Shown: positions 7,424-16,681 of the stretch, piece by piece
Layout of the letters: every line of letters begins with the position of its first letter
Numbering within the stretch: position 1 is the first letter of the stretch
Assembly: GCA_052035735.1 (NCBI GenBank)
Contig: JBPOHI010000115.1
Location: forward strand, 20,392 to 84,391
Length of the DNA stretch: 64,000 nucleotides
Reading direction: 5' to 3'
DNA from: JAGPDF01 sp052035735
GTDB taxonomy: Bacteria; Acidobacteriota; Thermoanaerobaculia; Multivoradales; JAGPDF01
Notes under the pieces: model-generated
The model's input: only the letters and a program-made list of their open reading frames with translations
Told to the model about the DNA's origin: nothing
Databases searched by the model: none
Position numbers and translations under genes: made by a program

Positions 7424-8573
7424 CCCCTCGCTCCGCCCTGTCGCGCCGACCGCCAGACTCTGGCGCTTCGCCCCCCTCGCCCTGGTGTCGCTGCTCCTCC
7501 TGCCGCTCGCCGCCTGCGGCAAGAAGGGCGATCCGATGCCCGCGCCGCGCACCATCCCGCAGGCCGCGACCGACCTCAAGGTACGCCAGCGCGGCCTCGA
7601 AGTGGTCGTCGAGTTCGGATATCCGAAGGCGACGGTCGCCGGCCTGCCCCTCGAGGGGCTCGACCAGGTCATTCTCTACGCCCTCGAGCGGCCGGTCGCC
7701 GCCACCGTGCCGGCCACCCCGGCGGCCGGCACCGCGCCTTCGGCCCCGGCGTTGCTCCTGCCCGATGCGCGCGAGTTCGCAGGTGCCGCGACGCCGTTTC
7801 TGACGCTCTCGGGCAGCGAGCTCGCGAGCGCCACCTCCGGCGACCGCATCACGCTGCGGTTCCGCCTCACCGAGCCGCTTCCGGAGGCGATGCCGGCGCG
7901 CATCTTCAGTGTCCGCACGCACGCCACGGGCGGCGAGCTCTCCGACTGGTCGAACCTCGCCGGCCTGGTACCGCGGGCGCCGGCGCCGCCACCGGCGGAG
8001 TTCCTCGCTGTCGCGGCCAAAGAGGGCATCGATCTCAGCTGGAGTCCGGCGGCCCCCGGCGCCGGCAGCGCCGCACCAGGGAGCGCCGGCTTCAACCTTT
8101 ACCGCCGCGACGCCGCGCGGACCTCCTACGGCGAACCGGTCGCCACCCTCGACCCCGGCGTCACGCGGACGCGCGACACCGGAGTGAGCTACGGCCGGCG
8201 CTACATCTACGCCCTGACCGCCATCGGCTCGAAGGTGCCCCTGGCGGAGAGCGCCCTCTCCGCCGAGCTCGAGATCGACTACCAGGACCGCTTCGCGCCG
8301 CTGCCGCCGGCGGAGCTCTCGGCCCTGGGCAGCGTCGGCGAGGTGCGCCTCGTCTGGTCGGCGAGCGCCGACGCCGACGTCGCCGGCTACGTCGTCGAGC
8401 GCGCCGACCCCGATGCCGACTTCCATCGCGTCAACACCGAGCCGATCGCCGCACTCGAGTTCACCGACCGCGGACTCGCCTCCGGCTTCACCTTCCGCTA
8501 CCGCGTGGCGGCGCTCGACCGCGCGGGGAATCTCGGCGGCTTCGGCGGTCCGGTCGCGACCCGCGTGCCGTGA
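7413..8573 (+). CDS. Lipoprotein with fibronectin type III-like domains
   Basis: The protein has a lipoprotein signal peptide: a hydrophobic stretch followed by LLPLAA-CGKKGDP. The CGKKGDP start of the mature part resembles the CGxKGP start of small YifL/LptM-type lipoproteins, but this protein is much longer (386 aa). After an Ala/Pro-rich segment it contains two or three fibronectin type III-like beta domains (GLEVVVEFGYP; GIDLSWSPAAPG; EVRLVWSASADADVAGYVVER). It probably sits in the outer membrane or periplasm; its function is unknown. I use the ATG at 7413, 11 bases inside hslU; an upstream in-frame ATG at 7380 would only lengthen the N-region. Its end overlaps dapF by GTGA. Confidence 0.8.
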   Translation: MSSSPSLRPVAPTARLWRFAPLALVSLLLLPLAACGKKGDPMPAPRTIPQAATDLKVRQRGLEVVVEFGYPKATVAGLPLEGLDQVILYALERPVAATVPATPAAGTAPSAPALLLPDAREFAGAATPFLTLSGSELASATSGDRITLRFRLTEPLPEAMPARIFSVRTHATGGELSDWSNLAGLVPRAPAPPPAEFLAVAAKEGIDLSWSPAAPGAGSAAPGSAGFNLYRRDAARTSYGEPVATLDPGVTRTRDTGVSYGRRYIYALTAIGSKVPLAESALSAELEIDYQDRFAPLPPAELSALGSVGEVRLVWSASADADVAGYVVERADPDADFHRVNTEPIAALEFTDRGLASGFTFRYRVAALDRAGNLGGFGGPVATRVP

Positions 8574-9409
8574 GCGCGGTCTTCAAAGTCTCCGGCGGCG
8601 GCAACGACTTCCTGGCGCTCGCTGCGCCCGAGCGTGAACCCACCTCCGACGAGATCCTCTCGTGGTGCGCGCGCGGTCTCTCGATCGGCGCCGACGGAGT
8701 CTTCACGCTGCGCCGCACCGAGGGCGGCGTGCGCATGCGCTACTGGAACGCCGATGGCCAGCCCGCGGCACTGTGTCTCAACGGCACGCGCTGCGCCGCG
8801 CGCCTGGCGCTGCATCTCGGCTGGACCGCCGGGAGCTTCCCCGTCACCACCGACGCCGGGACGTTCTCGGCCCGCGCCGTCGCCGCGACCGAGATTGCCC
8901 TGCAACTTCCAGCCCCCGAGGAGCTGGCGCGCCGACGCCTGGTCGAGGTCGACGGGCGCACCTGGGAGGGATGGCTCGTCACCGTCGGCGTTCCGCACTT
9001 CGTCGTGGTCTGGCCGGAGACGCTGGCCCTGGCTCCGGTCGCGAGCCTCGGCGCGGCACTCAGGTCCCACGCCGAGTTCGCGCCCGGCGGCACCAACGTC
9101 GACTTCGTGCGCTTTCCGGCGCCACACCGGTTGGAGATCCGCAGCTTCGAGCGCGGCGTCGAGGCGGAAACCCTCGCCTGCGGCACCGGCGTCCTCGCCG
9201 CCACCGCCGTCGGCCTGCTGCTCAACCTGGCGGCGCTCCCGCTCTCCGCCGCGACGCTCGGCGGCTTCACCTTGACCGTCGATGGCCAGACGGCCGACTC
9301 GGTGCTCAAGAACTGGTCGCTCGCCGGCGACGCCCGCGTCCTGGCCGCTGTCGAGCTCACCCCAGAAGCCGGCCTCCCTCCGCCACCGCCGGCGCACTGG
9401 TCGGCCTGA
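8570..9409 (+). CDS. dapF: Diaminopimelate epimerase DapF
   Basis: DapF converts LL- to meso-diaminopimelate for lysine and peptidoglycan synthesis. Both catalytic cysteines are visible: C69 in NADGQPAALCLNGTRC and C204 in ETLACGTG. Substrate-binding patterns GGGNDF (residues 9-14) and GTNVDFV are also present. The usual GLGNDF has become GGGNDF, and the usual CGNG after the first catalytic Cys reads CLNG, so the sequence is divergent at the active-site loop. The 279-aa length is normal. It starts with GTG overlapping the lipoprotein stop. The epimerase assignment is firm; whether the substitutions alter substrate range is unknown. Confidence 0.9.
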   Translation: MSAVFKVSGGGNDFLALAAPEREPTSDEILSWCARGLSIGADGVFTLRRTEGGVRMRYWNADGQPAALCLNGTRCAARLALHLGWTAGSFPVTTDAGTFSARAVAATEIALQLPAPEELARRRLVEVDGRTWEGWLVTVGVPHFVVVWPETLALAPVASLGAALRSHAEFAPGGTNVDFVRFPAPHRLEIRSFERGVEAETLACGTGVLAATAVGLLLNLAALPLSAATLGGFTLTVDGQTADSVLKNWSLAGDARVLAAVELTPEAGLPPPPPAHWSA

Positions 9410-9422
9410 TCCCGGCCTTTGC

Positions 9423-9428
9423 TAAGCT
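9423..9428 (+). promoter_or_regulatory. TAAGCT -10-like box of tyrS (leaderless candidate)
   Basis: TAAGCT ends 10 bases before the tyrS ATG (9439), and no SD-like sequence lies between. It fits the recurrent TANNNT-start pattern of this window. Confidence 0.4.
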
Positions 9429-9438
9429 CGCCAGCCTC

Positions 9439-10728
9439 ATGACGCACGCCTTTCCGCCGGTCGAAGAACAGCTGGAGCTCCTCCGCCGCGGCGCGGTCGA
9501 CCTCGTCTCCGAGGGCGATCTGGCACGCAAGCTCGAACGGTCCCGGAAGACCGGCAAGCCGCTGGCGGTGAAGACCGGCTTCGATCCGTCGTCGCCGGAT
9601 CTCCACCTCGGCCACACCGTCCTGCTGCGCAAAATGCGGCACTTCCAGCAGCTCGGTCACCGGGTGATCTTCCTGATCGGCGACTTCACCGGCATGATCG
9701 GCGATCCGACCGGCAAGAAGGTGACCCGGCCGCAGCTCACCCGCGAACAGGTGCTGGCCAACGCCGAAACCTACAAACGCCAGGTCTTCAAGGTGCTCGA
9801 CCGCGAGGCGACCGTCATTCGCTACAACGGCGATTGGCTCACGCCGCTGGGCGCCGAGGGGATGATCCGTCTCGCCGGCAAGTGGACGCTCGCGCGGATG
9901 ATGGAGCGCGACGACTTTCGCACCCGCTTCCGCGAGCAGCAGCCGATCTCGCTGCACGAGCTGCTTTACCCGCTCGTACAGGCGAAGGACTCGGTCGAGA
10001 TGGCGAAAATCGCCGAACTCGGCTGCGACGTCGAGCTCGGCGGGCACGACCAGATCTTCAATCTCCTCGTCGGCCGCGATCTGATGAAGGAAGAGGGGTT
10101 GGAGCCGCAGGTCTGCCTCACCGTGCCGCTCCTCGTCGGCCTCGACGGGCACGAGAAGATGTCGAAGTCGCTCGGCAACGCGATCGCGGTCGAGGACTCG
10201 CCGAAGGAGATCTACGGCAAGACGCTGTCGATCCCGGACGCGCTGATGTGGGATTGGCTGCTCCTCCTGACCGACCTGCCGAAGAGCGAAATCGACGCCA
10301 AACGCGCCGAGGTGGCGGCCGGCGCACTGCACCCGAAGCTCGTCAAGCAGGAGCTCGCGCGGCGCCTCGTTACCGACTTCCACGGCGCCGCCGCAGCTAC
10401 CGAAGCGGAGGCCGAGTTCGAGCGCGTCTTCGCCGGCGGCGGCGCACCGGACGAAGTACCGGAATTCACTCTCACTGTCTCGACCCGCGTCTTGCGAAGC
10501 AAGGACGGTCCGCTAGCTCAGATGCCTGCGACGCGCATCGTTGTCGATCTTCTAGTTGTTGTCGGAACTGCGGCATCGAAGAATGAGGCTCGGCGCCTGC
10601 TGGCGCAGGGCGCAGTTTCAGTCGACGGCAAGGTTGTATCCGAGGATCACACGTTCGATGGGCAATCTCAGCCCTACCTCGTCAAAGTCGGCAAGCGACG
10701 TTTCTTCAAGTTGAACCTAGACGTCTAG
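9439..10728 (+). CDS. tyrS: Tyrosyl-tRNA synthetase
   Basis: This class I aminoacyl-tRNA synthetase charges tRNA-Tyr. The HIGH-type motif HLGH is at 56-59 and KMSKS is at 240-244. A C-terminal S4 RNA-binding domain (about 345-429) contains SKNEARRLLAQGAVSVDGKVV. The 429-aa length and HLGH signature fit the TyrRS-Z subgroup. The last 91 codons (from about 10456) differ in codon use: I count roughly one third ending in A or T, against about one in eleven in the preceding 110 codons. The S4 domain may therefore have a different recent history from the catalytic part. The gene ends 22 bases from the convergent VapC-like gene. Confidence 0.96.
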   Translation: MTHAFPPVEEQLELLRRGAVDLVSEGDLARKLERSRKTGKPLAVKTGFDPSSPDLHLGHTVLLRKMRHFQQLGHRVIFLIGDFTGMIGDPTGKKVTRPQLTREQVLANAETYKRQVFKVLDREATVIRYNGDWLTPLGAEGMIRLAGKWTLARMMERDDFRTRFREQQPISLHELLYPLVQAKDSVEMAKIAELGCDVELGGHDQIFNLLVGRDLMKEEGLEPQVCLTVPLLVGLDGHEKMSKSLGNAIAVEDSPKEIYGKTLSIPDALMWDWLLLLTDLPKSEIDAKRAEVAAGALHPKLVKQELARRLVTDFHGAAAATEAEAEFERVFAGGGAPDEVPEFTLTVSTRVLRSKDGPLAQMPATRIVVDLLVVVGTAASKNEARRLLAQGAVSVDGKVVSEDHTFDGQSQPYLVKVGKRRFFKLNLDV

Positions 10729-10750
10729 CGCTTTTCGTCGCGAGGGTGGC

Positions 10751-11185
10751 TCAGGTGAACGGGTTGACGACGCGCAAACGACCGTCGACCAGCCAGCCGT
10801 CATGGAGATCCTCAGTGTAGAGAGTGGTGCATCCCGCTCGCAGCGCCGCTTCCACGATCAGTGCATCCCAGAAAGAGATCTTCGCGGTTCGCGAGCGCTG
10901 GATCCCTGCGAGCACCAGCCTTTCGTCGGTGCGCACGACTTCGAAGGCGCAGAGCCGCCGGACCTCTTCCTCCGCCGCCTCCGACGAGAGCGGCTCGCTG
11001 GCGAGCCTGGTCACTGTGACGAAAAACTCTTGGAGAACCTGAACGCTCACCACGAGCTCGGCCTCGGCTCCCGCTCGTTCGAGGACCTGACGGGCGCGCA
11101 CGCGCTTCTCCGGCGCGTCGGGGGCGAACAGGTAGACGAGGATGTTGGTGTCGAGGAAGCTCTTACCTGGTTCGGCGGCGCTCAT
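10751..11185 (-). CDS. PIN-domain ribonuclease, VapC-like toxin
   Basis: The 144-aa protein is a PIN domain: D12 in FLDTNILVY, E53 in QEFF, D107 in SFWDALIV and E125/D126 in YTEDL form the expected acidic metal-binding set. VapC toxins cleave tRNA or rRNA when freed from the antitoxin. Its ATG (11185) lies inside the 3' end of the upstream antitoxin gene (23-base overlap), a typical toxin-antitoxin arrangement. The length is slightly above the usual 130. The RNA target cannot be read from sequence. Confidence 0.9.
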   Translation of the reverse strand: MSAAEPGKSFLDTNILVYLFAPDAPEKRVRARQVLERAGAEAELVVSVQVLQEFFVTVTRLASEPLSSEAAEEEVRRLCAFEVVRTDERLVLAGIQRSRTAKISFWDALIVEAALRAGCTTLYTEDLHDGWLVDGRLRVVNPFT

Positions 11186-11405
11186 GGATCTCTTCGCGCT
11201 GCCACTTCCGTCCGCCCAGGCGCATCTTCGACCGTGCGGAGGAGTTCAGAAGCTCGGCGACAGCTCGGCGGCGAGCTTCACCTGCGCCCGCATACTCATC
11301 CAGCCGCTGCCGTAGTACTGCGTTCACCGAAGTGCCTTCCTGAACGGCCCGCAGGCGCGCCCGCCTGAGCGTCTCTTCATCGACCGCGATGGTCAGGCTC
11401 GTCAT
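11163..11405 (-). CDS. Ribbon-helix-helix antitoxin (VapB-like)
   Basis: This 80-aa protein starts MTSLTIAVDEETLRRARLRA and continues GTSVNAVLRQRLDEYAG, the beta-strand plus two-helix pattern of ribbon-helix-helix (CopG/Arc type) DNA-binding antitoxins. The C-terminal half is basic and probably binds the PIN toxin. The start at 11405 is chosen because GGAGG precedes it by 11 bases; longer in-frame extension upstream would read through its own promoter and operator. It probably represses its own operon through the palindromes at 11436-11458. Confidence 0.85.
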   Translation of the reverse strand: MTSLTIAVDEETLRRARLRAVQEGTSVNAVLRQRLDEYAGAGEARRRAVAELLNSSARSKMRLGGRKWQREEIHERRRTR

Positions 11406-11428
11406 TGTGGACTGACCTCCGAAGGGAA

Positions 11429-11458
11429 ATTCTAGCACGGGACCCGTGTTACACGGGT
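11429..11458 (-). promoter_or_regulatory. Promoter and palindromic operator of the toxin-antitoxin operon
   Basis: On the minus strand TAGAAT (11434-11429) is a good -10 box. Immediately upstream lie two overlapping perfect inverted repeats: CACGGG-A-CCCGTG (11436-11448) and ACCCGTG-TTA-CACGGGT (11442-11458). They fill the spacer and -35 region, the expected position for autorepression by a ribbon-helix-helix antitoxin. Confidence 0.7.
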
Positions 11459-11501
11459 TCAGGGTCGTGATCCACACTGGCGCCGCTGGCACTCACAGCC
11501 G

Positions 11502-11507
11502 TATCCT
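11502..11507 (+). promoter_or_regulatory. TATCCT putative -10 box for thiC
   Basis: TATCCT lies a few bases upstream of the riboswitch 5' end, so transcription would begin at the base of the aptamer. No convincing -35 is seen. Confidence 0.35.
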
Positions 11508-11514
11508 CTTCTCC

Positions 11515-11608
11515 ATCGCAAGGGGTGTCCGTCCGCGGCCGTTCGGGCCGGCGGGCGGGCTGAGATCAGACCCTTGGAACCTGATCCGGTTCAGACCGGC
11601 GGAGGGAA
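11515..11608 (+). ncRNA. TPP (THI box) riboswitch upstream of thiC
   Basis: The conserved TPP-aptamer blocks are in order: AGGGGTGTCC near 11521, GCTGAGATCAGACCC at about 11559-11573, then GAACCTGATCCGGTT and AGACCGGCGGAGGGAA ending at 11608. The variable P3 arm is the GC-rich hairpin CGGCCGTTCGGGCCG. The last block, GGAGGGAA, also serves as the ribosome-binding site of thiC, so ligand binding probably blocks translation initiation directly. No terminator with a T-run is seen. Confidence 0.95.
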
Positions 11609-11615
11609 TGCGAAC

Positions 11616-13088
<1,473 letters not shown>

Positions 13089-13179
13089 CGCTGTTCGCAC
13101 CGGACCCGCCGGCGCCCGACGAAACCGTCCGCTTCCAGTTACGTATCCACGACAGAACCCAGTTGTCAGGAGAGACTTC

Positions 13180-14193
13180 ATGCGCACGCTCCGGTTCCAC
13201 GCGGCCATCCTCGGCATCCTCGCTTTCGGCCCGGCTTCGCGAGGCCTCCAGGCACAGGGCCTGCTGGCCCTGCTCAATCCCGGCGGCGACCGGCAGTTGG
13301 GTGCGCTGGTCCCGTCTTCGGGAAACCTCCACCCGCTCGGGCCGCTGGTCGGCGGAGTCTCGATCGGGACCGTCTCGGGGACCGAAACGCTCGACCCGAC
13401 CGGAAACCGCCTTTTCTTTGCCGGAACCCCGAACGGCGGTAGCGCCAAGGTCTACTCGCTCAGCACGGTCAACGGCACGGTGCTCGCGTCCCCCAACCTC
13501 TCCAATGCCCAGAACGGCATCATGATGCTGGACTGGGACGGCGGGGAGTCGAAGCTCTTCTGCCTGGTCAGCGTCGGCTCGGGAGACCGCCAGCTCTGCA
13601 CCGTCAACACCGCCACCGGCGCCGTCACGCTACTCGGCGGTCCGATCGCCGGCGCGAGCCTGGGAACTTCCGGGATGCACACCCTCGACGCGGCGGGGAA
13701 CCGTTTCTTCTTCACCGCTTTTCTCGGCGCGAACCCGGAGGCGCTCTACGTCATCAACACCGCGACCGGCGCCGAGATCGCCTCACCCAATCTCAGCGGG
13801 CCGATCACTTCGGTGCGATCCCTCGCCTGGGACGCCTCCGAGTCGCTGCTCTTCGGGCTCTTCGGACTCGCCAACGGCGACGCACAGCTGGGGACGGTCA
13901 ACACGACGACCGGGGCGGTGACTCTGCGCGGCAATCCGCTCACCGGAGGAACGGTGGGCACCTCTGGCGCCGCCCTCGATGCCGCCGGCGACCGCTACTT
14001 TTTTGCCGGCAATCCCTCGGGCGGCAACCGCACGATCTACACCCTCGACACCGTCAACGGTCTCGAAATCGACTCGCTCGAGATCTCCGGCTCGATCCTC
14101 GATATCCTCGCCCTGGGATTCGACCCGGGACCGCTGTTCGCCGACGGCTTCGGCGCCGGCAACACCAGCGCCTGGTCGAGCGTCGCACCGTAG
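13180..14193 (+). CDS. Secreted repeat protein with DGF..GNTSAWS C-terminal tag
   Basis: This 337-aa protein begins with a signal peptide (MRTLRFHAAILGILAFGPASRGLQA-Q). The mature part has at least five blades of a repeat of the form (V/I)NT-x-TGA-x-x-x-x-x-G-x-x-(L/I)-x-G-x-x-x-GT, with LDAAG-(N/D)-R-(F/Y)-FF between blades; this looks like a beta-propeller similar to YncE/DUF4394-type proteins. It ends in LFADGFGAGNTSAWSSVAP, almost the same tail as the protein ending at 813. AGGAGAG precedes the ATG by 7 bases. It probably works at or outside the outer membrane; no enzymatic motif is visible. Confidence 0.8.
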   Translation: MRTLRFHAAILGILAFGPASRGLQAQGLLALLNPGGDRQLGALVPSSGNLHPLGPLVGGVSIGTVSGTETLDPTGNRLFFAGTPNGGSAKVYSLSTVNGTVLASPNLSNAQNGIMMLDWDGGESKLFCLVSVGSGDRQLCTVNTATGAVTLLGGPIAGASLGTSGMHTLDAAGNRFFFTAFLGANPEALYVINTATGAEIASPNLSGPITSVRSLAWDASESLLFGLFGLANGDAQLGTVNTTTGAVTLRGNPLTGGTVGTSGAALDAAGDRYFFAGNPSGGNRTIYTLDTVNGLEIDSLEISGSILDILALGFDPGPLFADGFGAGNTSAWSSVAP

Positions 14194-14196
14194 CCC

Positions 14197-16479
14197 TCAA
14201 TCCCGGCAGGCGGCCGGCTCGAGCCAGCGCGCGAGCAGTGCGCCGAGCTCGCTGCGTTCGAACGGCTTCGCCAGATAGTCGTCCATTCCCGCCTCGAGGC
14301 AAGCCGCGCGATCGCTGTCGAAGGCGCGGGCGGTGAGGGCAAGGATCGGGAGCGTCCGCCCGATGCCGCGCAAACGCCGGGCCACTTCGAAACCGTCGAG
14401 CTCCGGCATCTGACAGTCGAGCAGGATGGCATCGAAGGGGCGGCTGATCGCCAACTCCAGAGCTTCGCGGCCATCGCAGGCCGGCACCACGCGATAACCC
14501 AAGGCGCGCAGCGTCGCCTCCGAGATCATCCGGCTCACCGGATCGTCCTCGGCGAGCAGGATGGTGCGCTGCGCACCGGGCACACCTTCGGTCCTCAGCC
14601 GCGGCGGCTCGTCCCCCTTCGCGACGGCCGGCAAGACCCGGACCGGAATCTCGAACCAGAAATGGGAACCTCCGCCGGAACGGGGCGCGTATCCGATCGA
14701 ACCGCCCATGGCCTCGGCGTAGCGCTTGCTGATCGCAAGCCCCAGTCCGGTGCCACCGCGGCGCCGCAGCGCAGCCGGGCGGAGCTGTTCGAACGGTTGG
14801 AACAGCCGGCCACGCTCCGCTTCGGGCACGCCGATGCCGCGGTCGAAAACCGAGTAGCGCAAGCGACCCTCACCCTCGACGAAGGGTATCGATGCTTCGA
14901 CCCGGACCAGGATGGTGCCCTGATCGGTGAACTTGATGGCGTTGGCGAGGAGGTTCGTCAACATCTGACGGATGCGCCCGCCGTCGCCGGCGACTCTCTC
15001 CGGCAATCCGTCTTCGAGCTCCAGAGTGACGCCGAGTCCGCGCACCGCCGCCTCCGTGGCGAGCAGCGCCACCGTCTGTTGGGCGACCTCGCGCGGCGAG
15101 ACCGGCTCGACGAGGATCGGGAGCTTGCCGTGCTCGAGACGCGAGGCCTCGAGGACATCGTCGATCACCCGCAGCAGCTGGCGCGCACTCGCGCGCAGCA
15201 GTGTCAACCGGTCCCGCGACTCGCCCGGCAGCGCGGAATCGAGCAGCAGGTCGGCCAGCCCCAGCAGTCCGGTCATCGGTGTGCGCAGCTCGTGGCTGAC
15301 GTTGGCCAGAAAGGCCTGCTGCGAAACGCGCGCCCGCGCATCCACCTCCCGCGCGATGCGCAACTGCTCGTTCTCGAAGCGGTCGGCGGCCGCCGCGGCC
15401 GCGAGCCGGCGGAGCAGCCGCGTCTCGAGCGCCGCAAAGAGCGCCAGGCCGAGCAGGACCGCGAAGACGATCCAGGCGCGCTCGACGAACCACTCCGCGG
15501 AGATCACGCCGGATTCCGAGAGCACGATATGCCCGGCAGGCGCCGCGACGACGAGCAGCGCCAGCGGACCGCGGTCGAGCCTGCCTTCCGGCGACGTGCT
15601 CGCCGTGATGTTGGGCGGCTCCGGCGCGGCCTGCAGGCGCGCGTTCACCGCCAGAGCGACGCACAGGAAGGGCAGATTCCACAACGGCTCGGCGCGCGGG
15701 TGGCCGAGAGCCGGGAGCTGATTCCACACCTCGAAGCCCTGCACCAAGTCGAGCGCCAGCCAGACGAGGTGGGCTGTGGCGAGCCAGCCGTGGGCGCGCC
15801 GCCAACCTGGAGTGCCGGCGCTCGCCAGCCAACGGAAGCGCAGGGCGAGCGCCAGATCGAGCGTACAGAAGGCGGCGAGGAGGCTAGGACCGGAGCGGTT
15901 GCCGCCGGCGTCGAGGTGGAAGCGGGGGACGGCGCAGTAGGCAATGAGGCCCGCGGCGAAGAAGGCGACGCTCAGCCAGCGCACGATCTCGATGCGGCGC
16001 ATCGGGTCGCTCGACGCGCGGCGGGTGTGGACCCCCGCGGCCACGAACCAGGCGAGATAGCACAGGCCGAGAAGTCCGTCCCGCCAGCCGGCGGAGAACC
16101 TCGGCCCGACCTCGAACGCCGCCGCAGAAAGCACCCAGCTCTGCAGGGTCCAGAAGCCGAAAGCGAGCGCGATCAGGCGCCAGAAAGCACGATCGCCGCG
16201 CCGCTCCAGGCGGGAGACGCCGAGCAGCGGCAGGAGAGCCGAGAGTGGAAGGCAGAAGATCGGGTAGGCCGCCGCGTACCTGGCGAGGTCGGCGTGACTC
16301 AGCCAGGGCAGGAGGAACGGGATCTCGATGAGCGTCAGGAGGACCAGGTAGGCGCGGATCCTCGCGTCGAGTCCCTGCCAGCGCGCCCACAGGTTGGCCA
16401 CATCGACTCCACGGATCCGCGAAGCCCGCGGCGGCTCGGGCTGAGCGACCGGCTGCGAGGTCGGCTGACGTGTCGTCAC
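14197..16479 (-). CDS. Membrane hybrid histidine kinase with C-terminal receiver
   Basis: The 760-aa protein has an N-terminal membrane sensor with about seven to nine hydrophobic segments (about 42-350), resembling a MASE-type integral sensor. A short coiled coil follows, then HisKA (NVSHELRTPMTG, H396) and HATPase (ML-TNLLANAIKFT; RGGTGLGLAI). A receiver domain (about 640-755) has phospho-acceptor D688 in LLDCQMPELDG and lysine in AKPF. The usual HPt partner is not encoded nearby. GTG start at 16479 is only 6 bases downstream of a TAGAGT box. It is convergent with the secreted-protein gene (3-base gap). Confidence 0.9.
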   Translation of the reverse strand: MTTRQPTSQPVAQPEPPRASRIRGVDVANLWARWQGLDARIRAYLVLLTLIEIPFLLPWLSHADLARYAAAYPIFCLPLSALLPLLGVSRLERRGDRAFWRLIALAFGFWTLQSWVLSAAAFEVGPRFSAGWRDGLLGLCYLAWFVAAGVHTRRASSDPMRRIEIVRWLSVAFFAAGLIAYCAVPRFHLDAGGNRSGPSLLAAFCTLDLALALRFRWLASAGTPGWRRAHGWLATAHLVWLALDLVQGFEVWNQLPALGHPRAEPLWNLPFLCVALAVNARLQAAPEPPNITASTSPEGRLDRGPLALLVVAAPAGHIVLSESGVISAEWFVERAWIVFAVLLGLALFAALETRLLRRLAAAAAADRFENEQLRIAREVDARARVSQQAFLANVSHELRTPMTGLLGLADLLLDSALPGESRDRLTLLRASARQLLRVIDDVLEASRLEHGKLPILVEPVSPREVAQQTVALLATEAAVRGLGVTLELEDGLPERVAGDGGRIRQMLTNLLANAIKFTDQGTILVRVEASIPFVEGEGRLRYSVFDRGIGVPEAERGRLFQPFEQLRPAALRRRGGTGLGLAISKRYAEAMGGSIGYAPRSGGGSHFWFEIPVRVLPAVAKGDEPPRLRTEGVPGAQRTILLAEDDPVSRMISEATLRALGYRVVPACDGREALELAISRPFDAILLDCQMPELDGFEVARRLRGIGRTLPILALTARAFDSDRAACLEAGMDDYLAKPFERSELGALLARWLEPAACRD

Positions 16480-16485
16480 GTTCGC

Positions 16486-16491
16486 ACTCTA
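16486..16491 (-). promoter_or_regulatory. TAGAGT -10 box of the hybrid kinase (leaderless candidate)
   Basis: On the minus strand TAGAGT is followed by GCGAAC and then the GTG start at 16479: a 6-base gap with no room for a ribosome-binding site. Confidence 0.5.
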
Positions 16492-16581
16492 GACGACAAG
16501 GTAGGCACGACGCTGTAGGCAGAAAGCCCTACGAGCGCCTACCTGTTGGGGTGGCCATCGCTCCTCCACGACTTCCCGCGC

Positions 16582-16618
16582 CCGCCTATGGCGGCGGGGT
16601 GGAATATGATAGTCATAT
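16582..16618 (+). promoter_or_regulatory. Two inverted repeats and TATGAT box upstream of the IPTL-tail protein
   Basis: CCGCC-TAT-GGCGG (16582-16594) is followed by ATATGA-TAG-TCATAT (16604-16618), a perfect 6-base-arm palindrome, A+T-rich in an otherwise GC-rich region. TATGAT inside it (16605-16610) can be a -10 box, so the palindrome would be an operator over the promoter. The nearest downstream start is 16682 with a GGAGGG site. Confidence 0.5.
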
Positions 16619-16681
16619 AGAGGATCCATTCAACCGATCTGGCCTGCCAGGTCACCCAATGAAGTCCATGACGGAGGGACA

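Noticed and set aside
10728..11160. Integrated element beside tyrS
   Set aside because: Apart from the toxin-antitoxin pair and the codon-use shift, there is no integrase, tRNA gene or direct repeat that would mark an integrated element.
16582..16594. CCGCC-TAT-GGCGG as a terminator of the hybrid kinase region
   Set aside because: The arms are only five bases with no T-run, and the kinase is transcribed away from it; an operator or chance is more likely.
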